Position numbers and translations under genes: made by a program. The notes beneath the pieces are model-generated. The model made no database searches. It was not told the origin of the DNA and was given only the letters and a program-made list of their open reading frames with translations. Of a stretch of DNA of 64,000 nucleotides, positions 36,225 through 45,808 are shown one piece after another. Where the stretch lies: NCBI RefSeq assembly GCF_002750855.1, contig NZ_NWUC01000002.1, positions 186,001-250,000 of the forward strand, given 5' to 3'. Position 1 is the stretch's first letter. Each line of letters starts with the position of its first letter. The stretch comes from Neopararhizobium haloflavum. GTDB taxonomy: Bacteria; Pseudomonadota; Alphaproteobacteria; Rhizobiales; Rhizobiaceae.

Positions 36225-36304
36225 TATCCTCTCCAATTGCATGCGGCCACGCCGCCGCCATTGCGCGGGGCGGCATGGCCGTTGTCAATGCGACGGCTGA
36301 TCAA

Positions 36305-36532
36305 TCAGACGGCGAAGAGGAGCAGCAGGGCAACGAGCAGCGAGAAGATGCCCAGAGCTTCCGTCACGGCGAAGCCGAAGATGAGGCGGCCGAACTGGCC
36401 GTCAGCTGCCGACGGGTTGCGCAGGGCGCCCGACAGGTAGTTGCCGAAAATCGTGCCGAGGCCGATGCCTGCGCCACCCATGCCGAGGCATGCGATACCG
36501 GCGCCGATGAACTTTGCTGCGTCTGCTTCCAT
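36305..36532 (-). CDS. atpE: F0F1 ATP synthase subunit c
   Basis: A 75-residue hairpin proteolipid that forms the rotor ring. Helix 1 carries the glycine-rich packing motif [20 protein letters not shown]. The polar loop has Arg38-Asn39-Pro40. Helix 2 has the proton-binding Glu58 in [10 protein letters not shown]. The carboxylate motif fits a proton-coupled rather than sodium-coupled ring, because the extra polar Na+ ligands are absent. Confidence 0.96.
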   Translation of the reverse strand: MEADAAKFIGAGIACLGMGGAGIGLGTIFGNYLSGALRNPSAADGQFGRLIFGFAVTEALGIFSLLVALLLLFAV

Positions 36533-36600
36533 GATTGAACTCCTTTGGAATGGATGTGGATGCGGCTTTGCGGGTAGCGGCCGGAGCCGCCGATGGGGAT

Positions 36601-37350
36601 TCAGTGGCCCGGATGCAGGGCGTCGTTCAGATACATGCAGGTGAGCACGGCGAAGACGTAGGCCTGCAGGAAGGCGACCAGGAACTCCAGGCCGGTCAGC
36701 GCCACCGTCATGATGAGCGGCAGGATCGCGCCGCCGACGCCGAGCGCGCCGAGCGCACCGAGAGAAGTGACGAAGCCCGCGAAAACCTTGAGCGTGATGT
36801 GGCCGGCCAGCATGTTGGCGAACAGACGGACGGACAGGCTGATCGGTCGCGAGAGGAACGAGATGACCTCAATCGCGATGACCAGCGGCATCAACACACC
36901 CGGCACGCCTTGCGGCACAAAGAGCTTCAGAAAGCCAAGACCGTGCTTCATGAAGCCGTAGACGACGACCGTACCGATCACCAGCATGGCAAGCATGAAG
37001 GTGACGATGATGTGGCTGGTGACCGTGAAGAAGTACGGGAACATGCCGATGAGGTTTGCGACCAGCACGAACATGAAGAGGGAGAAGACGAGCGGAAAGA
37101 AGCGCATGCCCTGAGAGCCGGCTCCGTCGCGCAGCATATTGGCGACGAACTCGTAGGACATTTCCGAAACCGACTGCATGCGGCCCGGAACGAGACCGCG
37201 ATTGGCGGTCGTCATATAAAGAAAGCCACCAGCGACCGCAGCCGTGGCGACCATGAACAGCGAGGAATTGGTGAAGGAAAAGTCGAGCCCGCCGATTTCG
37301 ATCGGGACCAGTTGCGAGATATGGAACTGGTGAATCGGATCTTGTGCCAC
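36601..37350 (-). CDS. atpB: F0F1 ATP synthase subunit a
   Basis: A 249-residue polytopic subunit forming the proton half-channels. The essential arginine is in [20 protein letters not shown], and the final helices include [20 protein letters not shown]. Length is normal for alphaproteobacteria. It lies between atpI (66 bases upstream) and atpE (68 bases downstream). Confidence 0.96.
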   Translation of the reverse strand: MAQDPIHQFHISQLVPIEIGGLDFSFTNSSLFMVATAAVAGGFLYMTTANRGLVPGRMQSVSEMSYEFVANMLRDGAGSQGMRFFPLVFSLFMFVLVANLIGMFPYFFTVTSHIIVTFMLAMLVIGTVVVYGFMKHGLGFLKLFVPQGVPGVLMPLVIAIEVISFLSRPISLSVRLFANMLAGHITLKVFAGFVTSLGALGALGVGGAILPLIMTVALTGLEFLVAFLQAYVFAVLTCMYLNDALHPGH

Positions 37351-37416
37351 CGTCTAGCCTCTCTTAATGCGCGGCACGAACCGCGCCTCAATTCCCTTGC
37401 CGGAAAACCGGCACAC

Positions 37417-37782
37417 TTACAATTTCGGTGGCTCAGCCACCTTGCCGACGGCACGTAGCACATTGAGCACGCCCGCCGCAAAACCCAGCATCAAGAGCAC
37501 GATCAAGCCCCAGGGCGAGGTTCCGAAATAGCTGTCGAAGCCGAACCCCAAGATCGCGCCGACCGTGATGCCGGCTATGAATTCGCTAGAGACCTTGACT
37601 GCAAGCCCCCAGCCCGACCTGGCCGAAGTGCTGCCGCCTTCCTCTTCGGACTTCGAGCGCTTTCGCAGCTTGGCCAGATTGGAAGCCAGCCGGTCGCGCC
37701 GTGCCTGCAATTCACGATCATCGAAGATGTCGCGATCCGGCTCCGTATTCTCGCTGTCGTCGCGCGGCGGCCCGTTGCTCAT
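37417..37782 (-). CDS. atpI: ATP synthase subunit I (AtpI/AtpZ type)
   Basis: A 121-residue small membrane protein at the head of the F0 operon. The N-terminal half is charged (DRDIFDDRELQARRDRLASN). Two hydrophobic segments follow (SSEFIAGITVGAILGFGFDS and PWGLIVLLMLGFAAGVLNVL). AtpI/AtpZ proteins help c-ring assembly or Mg2+ supply, but are dispensable. A good promoter stands 77 bases upstream. Confidence 0.88.
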   Translation of the reverse strand: MSNGPPRDDSENTEPDRDIFDDRELQARRDRLASNLAKLRKRSKSEEEGGSTSARSGWGLAVKVSSEFIAGITVGAILGFGFDSYFGTSPWGLIVLLMLGFAAGVLNVLRAVGKVAEPPKL

Positions 37783-37858
37783 GAAGGCTCACTTGAAAAA
37801 ATCTGCCCGACAGGAAAACACGACCGAGCAGCCGCATGGGCCCCTCGAAGTCGCGCGC

Positions 37859-37887
37859 AACATAGTTTTGTGCGGATTTATAGTCAA
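37859..37887 (-). promoter_or_regulatory. Sigma-70 promoter of the atp F0 operon
   Basis: On the minus strand TTGACT (complement of 37882-37887) and TATGTT (complement of 37859-37864) are separated by exactly 17 bases in an AT-rich patch. The site is about 77 bases upstream of the atpI start and is the best promoter match I see in the window. Confidence 0.65.
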
Positions 37888-38036
37888 GGCACGCAATCGG
37901 TCGGAACCGAAGGCATTTTCACTATCAAATTCAGCGGCTTATATCGTCAGCGCAGTGACGGCCGTCTTAAGTCGCATGAATCGGGTGTGCGCTGCGACAG
38001 ACGGGCGCAGTGTGATGGCGCGTGCCAGGTGGAGCC

Positions 38037-39254
38037 TCAGCTCCAGCCGCCGCCATAGGTGCGATAGAACACGTGCAACCCGATTTTGCTCATGCGCTTC
38101 ATGCTGCGCGCCCAGCGCGGGCGGACATAGGTCGCGTGATAATGGCTCGACGAGCCTACTTCCGGCAGCCAGATCTTGCCGGCGGTCACCGCCATCGCAA
38201 GTTCCTCGGCGATGTCCCAATTCTTGGGCGAGCGCACAGCATCGCGGATGCCATCGCAGGCGAAGGAAAACTGGCAGCGATTGCGCCAGCTCTTGTTCTG
38301 ATAGACGACGCCGCAGATCGTGCTCGGGTAGTTCGGGTTGCGCACGCGGTTCAGAACCACCTGAGCAACGGCGGCCTGGCCCTTGACCGATTCGCCACGC
38401 GCTTCGAAGTAGATGCTTTCAGCGAGGCATTTCTGTTCCGCGGCGGTGAAGACGCGCGGCGGCAGGGGTGTCGACGCCCAGTTGTGGTCGTCTTCCTCCA
38501 CAGGCGGGATGAAACGGCCGCGCGCTTCTTCCTCGCGCAGGATCGAGGCGAAAGGCGACTCGCGCGCATAATCGGGCGCCGGCGGCGCATAGGCGGTCGC
38601 AAGGATGTCGGCGGTGTTGCTCGTCACCAGGCTGGCGAGCATCGGCGAGACGCCGGTGACGACGGGCTCCTCGTGCTTCTTGTAGAATGCGGTGGCGATC
38701 TCGATTTCCCGCCCGTCAAGCTCCGGTGCGGCGAACGCCATGCGATGGGTGTCGTCCGAAAGTGCCGGGCCCATGAGGCGGGAGGTGCGCTCAAGAATCG
38801 AACCTGCCGAAAACGCCTTGGGCGGCGCCTTCGGGGTGATGGCGAGGACCCGCCCCTTCTTGGCCGGCCGATTGACGCGCCACTCGTCCGGCGAGGCGCT
38901 GTTCTTGTCGTTCGCACCGCGGAATGCAACCTTTGTTCCGTTGGCGAGTTCCACACCTGCGCCGACCGTTCCGGTCGTCAGCGAATCGGTGAAGGGCATC
39001 TCCGCACCATGAAGAGAGCCTGCCGGGGCGGCAATCATGTGCGCGCGCCAGCGCGCGGAACCTGTGTCGAGACCGGCGAGCATGCTGGTGGTGTCGGACA
39101 GCGCAGTCGGCGTCGGCGTTGCGAACAAGCCAACGAGCCCGATGACAAAGGGCGCGGCCCATGCCGCCTGTCTCAATCCCGCCTGACGGCGGCGTCGTCT
39201 TCTGGCTCTGATAAAACGCCCCAACACAAACACACTCCAACGCCCGCGAACCAA
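38037..39254 (-). CDS. Membrane-anchored SleB-type cell wall hydrolase
   Basis: A 405-residue protein. An Arg-rich N-terminus and one membrane helix (about residues 30-48) are followed by a long linker-like region. Hydrolase_2 (SleB) fills about residues 269-405, with the catalytic Glu in [20 protein letters not shown] and the late block [12 protein letters not shown]. SleB was first described as a spore-cortex lytic enzyme, but this family in non-spore-formers cleaves vegetative murein or acts in division. About 220 residues between helix and catalytic domain have no recognised domain and are rich in Ala, Thr and Pro. Confidence 0.9.
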   Translation of the reverse strand: MVRGRWSVFVLGRFIRARRRRRRQAGLRQAAWAAPFVIGLVGLFATPTPTALSDTTSMLAGLDTGSARWRAHMIAAPAGSLHGAEMPFTDSLTTGTVGAGVELANGTKVAFRGANDKNSASPDEWRVNRPAKKGRVLAITPKAPPKAFSAGSILERTSRLMGPALSDDTHRMAFAAPELDGREIEIATAFYKKHEEPVVTGVSPMLASLVTSNTADILATAYAPPAPDYARESPFASILREEEARGRFIPPVEEDDHNWASTPLPPRVFTAAEQKCLAESIYFEARGESVKGQAAVAQVVLNRVRNPNYPSTICGVVYQNKSWRNRCQFSFACDGIRDAVRSPKNWDIAEELAMAVTAGKIWLPEVGSSSHYHATYVRPRWARSMKRMSKIGLHVFYRTYGGGWS

Positions 39255-39373
39255 TGTCCCTTAGGGCGAAGATGATCGATTAACCTTGATGGATGGTTAA
39301 CCGCGCACCTGGCAGGTGATCGTGACGAGGGTGAGGCAGCGCAAGGCGAGCCGATTCGGGACAACCTTGCCTG

Positions 39374-40801
39374 TCAGTAGATGCGGCGCTTCTTGCGCGG
39401 CGCGAAGGGATTTTCGCCCTTGCGGTAGGAGATGCGGATCGGAACGCCCGGCATGTCGAAGTCGTTGCGCAATCCGTTGACGAGATAGCGCGTGTAGGAA
39501 TCGGGCAGCGCATCTGGCCGCGTGCAGGAGATGATGAACCCCGGCGGACGGGCCTTGATCTGCGTCATATATTTGAGCTTGAGGCGACGCCCCGAGACCG
39601 CGGGCGGCGGGTGCTGGGTCGTGACCATCTCCAGCCACCTGTTGAGCTTGGCGGTCGAGATTCGGCGGTTCCAGACCTTGTGGGTGTCGACGATCGACTG
39701 CATCAGCTTGTCGAGCCCGTCACCGGTGCGGCCGGAAATGGGAACGGCGCGCACGCCGCGCGCCTGCGGCAGCAGCCGTTCGGTCTTTTCCCTGAGTTCG
39801 GCGAGCGTTGCCTGACGATCCTCGATCATGTCCCATTTGTTGAAGGCGATGACGAGCGCCCTGCCCTCGCGCACCACAAGATCGGCGATCTGCAGATCCT
39901 GCTTTTCGAAGGGGATGCTGGAATCAAGGACCACGACCACCACTTCGGCGAAGCGGATGGCGCGCAGCGCATCGGCCACGGACAGCTTTTCCAGCTTTTC
40001 CTGGACGCGCGACTTGCGGCGCAGCCCGGCCGTGTCGAACATCTTGATGCGCCGCTCGCGCCACTCCCATTCCACCGAGATGGAATCGCGGGTGATCCCA
40101 GCTTCCGGCCCCGTCAAAAGCCGCTCATAACCGACAAAACGGTTGATCAGTGTCGACTTGCCGGCGTTGGGGCGGCCGACGATGGCCACCCGCAGCGGCT
40201 TGGTGTCGTCATATTCCGGCTCGACCTCATCTGCCTCGCCGGCAGGGTCGATGACGATGTCGACATTCGTTTCCGCCTCATCATCCTCATGCGCGAAGGC
40301 ACGTTCCTCGCCAATGGCCGCCACGATCGCGTCGCGCAGGTCCAGCATGCCCTCGCCGTGTTCTGCGGATATCGGGCAGGGTTCGCCAAGTCCGAGATTA
40401 TAGGCGTCGTAGAAGCCCGCATCGGAGCCGCGCGCCTCCGCCTTGTTGGCGACAACGACGACCGGCTTGGCCTTGCGCCTGAGGATTTCGCCGAATGTCG
40501 CGTCGAGCGGCGTAACGCCGGATTTGGCGTCAACGAGGAACAGCGTCAGATCGGCTTCGTCGATCGCCGCTTCGGTCATCGCACGCATGCGGCCTTCGAG
40601 CGTATCGGCACCGCTTTCCTCAAGGCCGGCGGTGTCGACGATGGTGAACTTCAGATCGACGAGCCTGGCCTCGCCGGGGCGGCGGTCGCGCGTGACGCCC
40701 GGCGTATCGTCGACGAGCGCCAGCTTGCGGCCGACGAGCCGGTTGAAGAGCGTCGATTTACCGACGTTCGGGCGTCCGACGATGGCGACGGTGAAGCTCA
40801 T
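39374..40801 (-). CDS. der: Ribosome-assembly GTPase Der (EngA)
   Basis: A 475-residue double GTPase required for 50S assembly. The first G domain begins at [14 protein letters not shown] (residue 8) and the second at [14 protein letters not shown] (near 211). NKAEA and NKWDM are the G4 motifs, [10 protein letters not shown] and DTAGLRRKS the G2/G3 regions. The C-terminal KH-like domain ends in RKKRRIY. An acidic linker of about 35 residues joins the G domains. Confidence 0.97.
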   Translation of the reverse strand: MSFTVAIVGRPNVGKSTLFNRLVGRKLALVDDTPGVTRDRRPGEARLVDLKFTIVDTAGLEESGADTLEGRMRAMTEAAIDEADLTLFLVDAKSGVTPLDATFGEILRRKAKPVVVVANKAEARGSDAGFYDAYNLGLGEPCPISAEHGEGMLDLRDAIVAAIGEERAFAHEDDEAETNVDIVIDPAGEADEVEPEYDDTKPLRVAIVGRPNAGKSTLINRFVGYERLLTGPEAGITRDSISVEWEWRERRIKMFDTAGLRRKSRVQEKLEKLSVADALRAIRFAEVVVVVLDSSIPFEKQDLQIADLVVREGRALVIAFNKWDMIEDRQATLAELREKTERLLPQARGVRAVPISGRTGDGLDKLMQSIVDTHKVWNRRISTAKLNRWLEMVTTQHPPPAVSGRRLKLKYMTQIKARPPGFIISCTRPDALPDSYTRYLVNGLRNDFDMPGVPIRISYRKGENPFAPRKKRRIY

Positions 40802-40849
40802 TGACTGGTCCTGTCTACCGCCGCAGCGGGTGTCGGTCCGTCCGGTCCG

Positions 40850-41797
40850 TCAGGACGGGTCCGCCTCGTTCGTGTCTGTTTGCGGGGCGCCCCCGCCCGC
40901 CGGTGCACCTTCGTCGGCTGGCGCCGGCGCGGCATCTTCGGCAGGTGCCTCGACCGGTTCGGCGTCTTCGGCCGGTGCCTCGGCCGGGTCGGCCGCTGGC
41001 GCGGCTGCATCCCCGGTATCGGGCGCTGTCGGGGCGAGTGCCGGAGCGATCGATTCCAGCGAGATCGGCGCGTCGGGCGTCGGCGCGTCGGCTTCGGGCT
41101 GGGCGTCCGCGGCCGGAGCGCTTGGTGGCAGGGTTCCGTCCGGTCCAGCTGAGGCGATGAGTTCGAGCATGAGCTCGGCGCGCTCGGCCGGGCCGCGAAC
41201 GGCCGCCTCGTCGGCGGCGATGCGCTCGAACCAGTCGGTTGCCGCTTCCATGTCGCCGGCTTTCCAGGCGGCAAGGCCGGCAGCCTCGCGCGCGGAGTGG
41301 CGCATGGGATGGTCGTCGCCCGTCATCGGTTCGGCGACCGCCAGAACCTCTTCGTAGGTGCCGTGGTCGACGAGCAGATAGGCGGCGCGCAGATTGGCGA
41401 TCTGGCGCAAGGCTTCAGGCCCGCCCGAGGTCGATCCGATCTCCGTGAAATCGGCGATCGCCGCTTCGAAGTCACCGCTTTCGGCTTTCAGCGTGGCGGC
41501 CCGCATGCGCGAGAGCAAAGGATAGGCGCCGACACCGGTTTCCTCCAGCTCGGACAACGCGGTGAGCGCTTCGTCCGACCGGCCCTCCTCAGCAAGCGTC
41601 AATGCCTGAAGAAAGGCATCGCCGGACTGCGAGGCCTGACGCGCCTGCCAGTATTCGTAGCCACGCCAACCGGCCGTGGCGGCGATGATGACGACGACGG
41701 CGGTGATGATCATCCAGCCGAAACGCGCCCAGAAATCACGCGCACGCTGCGAGCGCAGATCCTCGTTCACCTCACGAAAGAAGCTTTCGTCTGACAT
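40850..41797 (-). CDS. Membrane-anchored TPR-like protein (YfgM/TPR_21 type)
   Basis: A 315-residue protein. Its N-terminus SDESFFREVNEDLRSQRARD followed by one helix (WMIITAVVVIIAATAGWRGY) is typical of the YfgM-like family that precedes der in alphaproteobacteria. Periplasmic TPR-like helices occupy about 60-215. The last 90 residues are low-complexity Ala/Pro/Glu/Asp (PAEAPAEDAEPVEAPAEDAA). YfgM interacts with the Sec and chaperone network in E. coli; the role here is by analogy. It lies 48 bases upstream of der. Confidence 0.85.
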   Translation of the reverse strand: MSDESFFREVNEDLRSQRARDFWARFGWMIITAVVVIIAATAGWRGYEYWQARQASQSGDAFLQALTLAEEGRSDEALTALSELEETGVGAYPLLSRMRAATLKAESGDFEAAIADFTEIGSTSGGPEALRQIANLRAAYLLVDHGTYEEVLAVAEPMTGDDHPMRHSAREAAGLAAWKAGDMEAATDWFERIAADEAAVRGPAERAELMLELIASAGPDGTLPPSAPAADAQPEADAPTPDAPISLESIAPALAPTAPDTGDAAAPAADPAEAPAEDAEPVEAPAEDAAPAPADEGAPAGGGAPQTDTNEADPS

Positions 41798-41926
41798 TCA
41801 CACAACCGGCGGCCGGCCCTCTGCCTTCAAATGGATGGCGATCATTCGCACAAGCGGGCCTTCTAGAGCATTTTGGGGCTCATGTAAGGGGGAGCGTCAC
41901 CTTTTCGCGGCTGACGGCCAGCGCGA

Positions 41927-42508
41927 TCACGCAATCGGCGCCACGCCGATGAGCCAGGCATGCAGTTTCCAGACGAACAGCAGGTACAGAACGAGGCCGA
42001 CGCCAACGGCGATGATGTCATTGCGGGCGGGGCCGGCAACCACGGCCCGCGTCTCGCCGGCACGCAGCCTGCGCTTTTCGGAAATCCGGTCCGCCACCGC
42101 CCAGGCGAGGAAGCTGAGAAACAGGATCAGGGAGGCAAGGTCGCCGTTGGCGAGAAGGTGGGCAAGCGCCCAGATCTTCACCGCAAGCAGCATGGGATGC
42201 TTGACCGCGGCCTTGATGCGCCCGGCAGGGACCTGCGAGGCGGCGAGGAACACCATGGCCGGGATCATCAGGAGCAGCGCGAGATGCGCCATGAAGGCCG
42301 GCGGGGCATAGAGGATCGGCGCCGTCTGGCGCGCCATGCCGAAGCCCCAGACGATCAGTGCCAGCCCGATCACCGAGACAACCGTGTAGAGCCCCTTCCA
42401 CGCGCCTTCGCCGCGCTCGGCAATGAAACGCGCACGATAGTCCGGCGCTGCGATGCGCACGGAATGCACACCGAGAAACAGGACGATCCCGAGGATCAGA
42501 ATGAGCAT
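41927..42508 (-). CDS. NnrU family membrane protein
   Basis: A 193-residue polytopic protein with about six hydrophobic segments. The family marks are the N-terminal GIVLFLGVHSVRIAAPDYRA and the middle AAVKHPMLLAVKIWALAHLL. NnrU was named from the nitric oxide reductase region of Rhodobacter and is related to mammalian nurim. No denitrification gene is near, so a link to NO is not supported here. Confidence 0.9.
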   Translation of the reverse strand: MLILILGIVLFLGVHSVRIAAPDYRARFIAERGEGAWKGLYTVVSVIGLALIVWGFGMARQTAPILYAPPAFMAHLALLLMIPAMVFLAASQVPAGRIKAAVKHPMLLAVKIWALAHLLANGDLASLILFLSFLAWAVADRISEKRRLRAGETRAVVAGPARNDIIAVGVGLVLYLLFVWKLHAWLIGVAPIA

Positions 42509-42533
42509 GCCGGTGTCCCTTGCGTCATCGTTG

Positions 42534-43823
42534 TCATGCCGACGGGGTCAGCGCGGGCGGCGTGTCGTCGGTGCCAGGCGCTTCCTGTTCGGCCAGATAC
42601 TTCTCGTCGATCGACGGCAGTGGCCCACCGAAGATCGCCGATTCGAATGCCTTCAGACGTTTGTGGATGGATAGCAGTTCCACGATCGTTGTCCATGAAT
42701 TGATCAGGAACTGGAACGAGGAGGAAACCTGGCTGAAGGCGGTCAGGATCTGCTGCCAGATGCCGAGCGTGATCGCACCGGCAACGACGGTCGGAACCAG
42801 GATGACATTGAGATAGATCGCATCGGCCTGGATGTAGAACCCGCGCGCGATGTTGAAATACATATAGTGGAAATAGAGGCGAAAATAATTGCGCCGGACG
42901 TTGGAGAACAACTGGCGGACCGTGGGTGGCTGAGCGCGTTCGTGGTTGTCCTCGCCATAGACGAGTTCCTTGCGGTAAGCGGCCTCCACGCGCTGGTTCT
43001 TGAATTCCAGACCCGGAAGCTTGATGCCGACGAGGGCGAGAAGCGCGGTGCCGAAGATCGACCAGATCAACAGCGCGGTGAAGAGCGGCTTGGGGATCTG
43101 TCCGATTATCGGCACTTCCGTCACATAATCCGACAGCACCCAAAGGACTGGCAAGAACGCAAAGAGCGTCATGATCGCATCGATGAAAGCGACGCCGAGG
43201 CCTTCCATGATCGCGGCGAAGCGCATGGTGTCTTCCTGAACACGCTGGGACGCGCCTTCGATATGACGCACGCGCTTCCAGTAGGACATGTAGAAGTCGT
43301 TCATCGCGGTGCGCCAGCGGAAGATGTAGTGGCTGACGAAGAAGCGTACGCCGACGAAGATGGCCATGGACAGAAAGGCGATCTGCGCGAACTGAACCAG
43401 CAGGACGTAGAAGTCGGCCTCCTCGACAGGCGCGTCGCCGGAAAGCGCCGTCTGGAAAAGGTCGAAGAACGGCCGGCGCCAGTTGTTCAGCGCGACGCTG
43501 ATCTGCACCGAGAAATAGGTGGTGAAGATGATGAAGGCCGATCCGAGGATCGACCAGTTCTGCCAGGGATGCGGCGCATACCAATACCAGAAGCCGGCAA
43601 ACAGTGCGACAGCCGCAGCGAAGACAACGTAGAACCAGAGGAACTCGCCGGTGACAAAATAGCCAAGGCCGATGACCGGCTCGGCGCCGGCAGGCGAGAA
43701 CTCAAAGCCAAGCGCTCCGGCAACATCATCGCCAACGGTGTACCAGAATGCAGCGACGACCATCGTCCAGAGCAAGGCGGACAGGAAGAACAGCTTGGGC
43801 TGCGGAAAAAATGACTGAAACAA
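42534..43823 (-). CDS. sbmA: SbmA/BacA-family peptide transporter
   Basis: A 429-residue inner-membrane protein of the SbmA/BacA family. Features include a long run of helices, NDFYMSYWKRVRHIEGASQR after helix 4, EFKNQRVEAAYRKELVYGED, and VPTVVAGAITLGIWQQILTA near the C-terminus. It is a proton-coupled homodimer that imports proline-rich peptides, microcin B17 and bleomycin, and in rhizobia protects bacteroids from host peptides. There is no ATPase domain, so it is SbmA-like rather than a full ABC exporter. Confidence 0.92.
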   Translation of the reverse strand: MFQSFFPQPKLFFLSALLWTMVVAAFWYTVGDDVAGALGFEFSPAGAEPVIGLGYFVTGEFLWFYVVFAAAVALFAGFWYWYAPHPWQNWSILGSAFIIFTTYFSVQISVALNNWRRPFFDLFQTALSGDAPVEEADFYVLLVQFAQIAFLSMAIFVGVRFFVSHYIFRWRTAMNDFYMSYWKRVRHIEGASQRVQEDTMRFAAIMEGLGVAFIDAIMTLFAFLPVLWVLSDYVTEVPIIGQIPKPLFTALLIWSIFGTALLALVGIKLPGLEFKNQRVEAAYRKELVYGEDNHERAQPPTVRQLFSNVRRNYFRLYFHYMYFNIARGFYIQADAIYLNVILVPTVVAGAITLGIWQQILTAFSQVSSSFQFLINSWTTIVELLSIHKRLKAFESAIFGGPLPSIDEKYLAEQEAPGTDDTPPALTPSA

Positions 43824-43944
43824 GTTGCCTCGAAGGGTTCATACGGCCTGCATTTGAGGCTCGTGAGAATTACGCCGGCAAGCTATGGCAGAAGTTTCCC
43901 GGCCACAATGTGGCATTCACGCGAATATGACCTCTGGAGGACGG

Positions 43945-43974
43945 CGCGGGCCCGGCTTCACAAACGGGCCCGCG
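43945..43974 (-). terminator. Hairpin after the BCCT gene
   Basis: CGCGGGCCCG (43945-43954) pairs with CGGGCCCGCG (43965-43974) around a ten-base loop, beyond the stop of the BCCT gene. No T tract follows on the minus strand, so termination may be inefficient or Rho-assisted. Confidence 0.5.
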
Positions 43975-43989
43975 TCGCTTCAGTGGTCC

Positions 43990-45600
43990 TTAAGCCTCAA
44001 GCAGCTTTCGCTCGGCATTGAGGCCCTTGAAGGTCGAATACATCATCACGATCATCAGGATCGCGAATGGTATCCCGGTCGCCACCGCAGCGGCCTGCAG
44101 CGCGGCGAGACCGCCACCCATCAGCAGCGCGATCGCCACCAGTCCCTCGAACGTCGCCCAGAAGACCCGCTGGGCCACCGGCGCATCGAGCTTGCCGCCG
44201 GCGGTGATGGTGTCGATGACCAGCGAACCGGAGTCGGACGACGTGACGAAGAACACGATCACCAGCACGATACCGATGAAGGATATGATCTGCGTCAACG
44301 GATAGGCTTCCGCCATGATGAACAGCTTGAGTTCATCGGCAGCTTCGCTGACGGCCGTGTTACCGGCCGTGACGACCTGATCGATGGCAGCGCCGCCGAA
44401 GGTCGACATCCACACGATCGACAGTGCCGTGGGCACGATGAGCACGCAGATGATGAACTCGCGCACGGTCCGACCACGCGAGACGCGGGCGATGAACATG
44501 CCGACGAAGGGCGACCAGGAAATCCACCACGCCCAGTAGAAGGTCGTCCAGCCATGCATGAAGTTGAGATCCTCACGCCCGAACGGGTTGGAAAGCGAGA
44601 AGAATTGCGTCGCGTAGGCCACGGTGTTGTCGACGAAGCCGGTCGCGATGAGAGCGGTCGGTCCGACGAGGAAAATGAACACCAGAAGCACGAGTGCCAG
44701 GATCATGTTGATCTCCGACAGTCGCTTGACGCCGGCATCGAGCCCGGCCAGCACGGAGGCGAGCGCGACGCCGGTGATCAGCGCAATCAGCACGAGCTTT
44801 GCCGTGTCGGTCGCTTCGATGCCGAAAAGAAACTCGATGCCGCCCATGGCCTGCTCGGCGCCGAAGCCGAGGGACGTTGCCAGACCGAAAAGGGTGGCGA
44901 ACACGGCCAGGGTGTCGATGACGTGACCGGGCCAGCCCCAAACGCGCTCTCCAAGCAGCGGGTAGAAGACCGAACGCAGCGTGAGCGGCATGCCCCGATT
45001 GTAGGCGAAGAAGGCGAGCGACAGGCCCACGACGGCGTAGATCGCCCAAGGATGGAGGCCCCAGTGGAAGATGGTCGCGGCCATGGCATTGGCACGCGCC
45101 TGGGCCACATCGCCTTCCGCACCGCCGAGCGGCGCCCAATCGGTGCGCTCGCCGCCTTCCATCGCGACACCGCCGAAGGAAGCATCATAGTGCGATAGTG
45201 GCTCGGAAACGCCGAAGAACATGAGACCGATGCCCATGCCAGCGGCGAACAGCATCGCGAACCAGCCGAGATAGCCGAAATCCGGTTTGGCATCGGCTCC
45301 GCCAAGACGAATGTTGCCGAGCGGCGTAACGATGAGCATCAGGCTGAAGATGACGAAGAGGTTCCCGGCCAGCATCAACTGCCAGTCGAAATTGTCGGTG
45401 AGCCACGGCCGCAGCCATTCAAAGAAGTTGGCGGAGCGTTCCGGAAACAGCAGCGCCAGAACGACGAAGGCGACGATGACGCCTGCCGAGACGATGAAGA
45501 CCGGATTGTGGATATCGAGCCCGAAGACGCGGATATTGTCCTGGCCGACTTCATAGTCGATATCCTCGACCGTAGCCTCGCTGTTTGATGTGTCTGTCAT
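43990..45600 (-). CDS. BCCT family transporter
   Basis: A 536-residue carrier of the betaine/carnitine/choline family with twelve hydrophobic helices. Diagnostic are LHWAIY-type and Trp-rich segments: MHGWTTFYWAWWISWSPFVG matches the helix 8 aromatic substrate box, and GVSEPLSHYDAS is the helix 3 region. GLHPWAIYAVVGLSLAFFAY lies between. The likely substrates are glycine betaine, choline or related osmolytes. Short N- and C-terminal tails suggest no osmosensing extension. Confidence 0.93.
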   Translation of the reverse strand: MTDTSNSEATVEDIDYEVGQDNIRVFGLDIHNPVFIVSAGVIVAFVVLALLFPERSANFFEWLRPWLTDNFDWQLMLAGNLFVIFSLMLIVTPLGNIRLGGADAKPDFGYLGWFAMLFAAGMGIGLMFFGVSEPLSHYDASFGGVAMEGGERTDWAPLGGAEGDVAQARANAMAATIFHWGLHPWAIYAVVGLSLAFFAYNRGMPLTLRSVFYPLLGERVWGWPGHVIDTLAVFATLFGLATSLGFGAEQAMGGIEFLFGIEATDTAKLVLIALITGVALASVLAGLDAGVKRLSEINMILALVLLVFIFLVGPTALIATGFVDNTVAYATQFFSLSNPFGREDLNFMHGWTTFYWAWWISWSPFVGMFIARVSRGRTVREFIICVLIVPTALSIVWMSTFGGAAIDQVVTAGNTAVSEAADELKLFIMAEAYPLTQIISFIGIVLVIVFFVTSSDSGSLVIDTITAGGKLDAPVAQRVFWATFEGLVAIALLMGGGLAALQAAAVATGIPFAILMIVMMYSTFKGLNAERKLLEA

Positions 45601-45808
45601 TGGCTTTCTCGTTTTGTCGGCGGCTGACGCGCTTGCCGGGCATCCACCCGATCCGGGCTTTCCGCATTGCGCTGTCCCGGCGCATCGAGCCGTCCTGTTG
45701 TCGCGAGAGATGCACAGGGTCCCTTATGCTGTGCATCACATGGGCGGTGTGACCTGGCCCTTCGCACTCCCCAAGTCCGCCGGGAAAATAACGCAATGTT
45801 GCCACGTT

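Noticed and set aside
38791..38811. tRNA T-arm-like sequence GAATCGAACC
   Set aside because: It lies inside the SleB-type coding sequence and no cloverleaf can be built around it.
41798..41926. Possible repeat element between the TPR_21-like and nnrU genes
   Set aside because: Contains CTAGAGCATTTT-like sequence, but only one copy was noticed and no structure, so nothing can be claimed.
43885..45198. A 437-codon plus-strand frame
   Set aside because: Antisense to the BCCT gene, His/Asp/Glu-rich and without motifs. The minus-strand protein has clear BCCT signatures.
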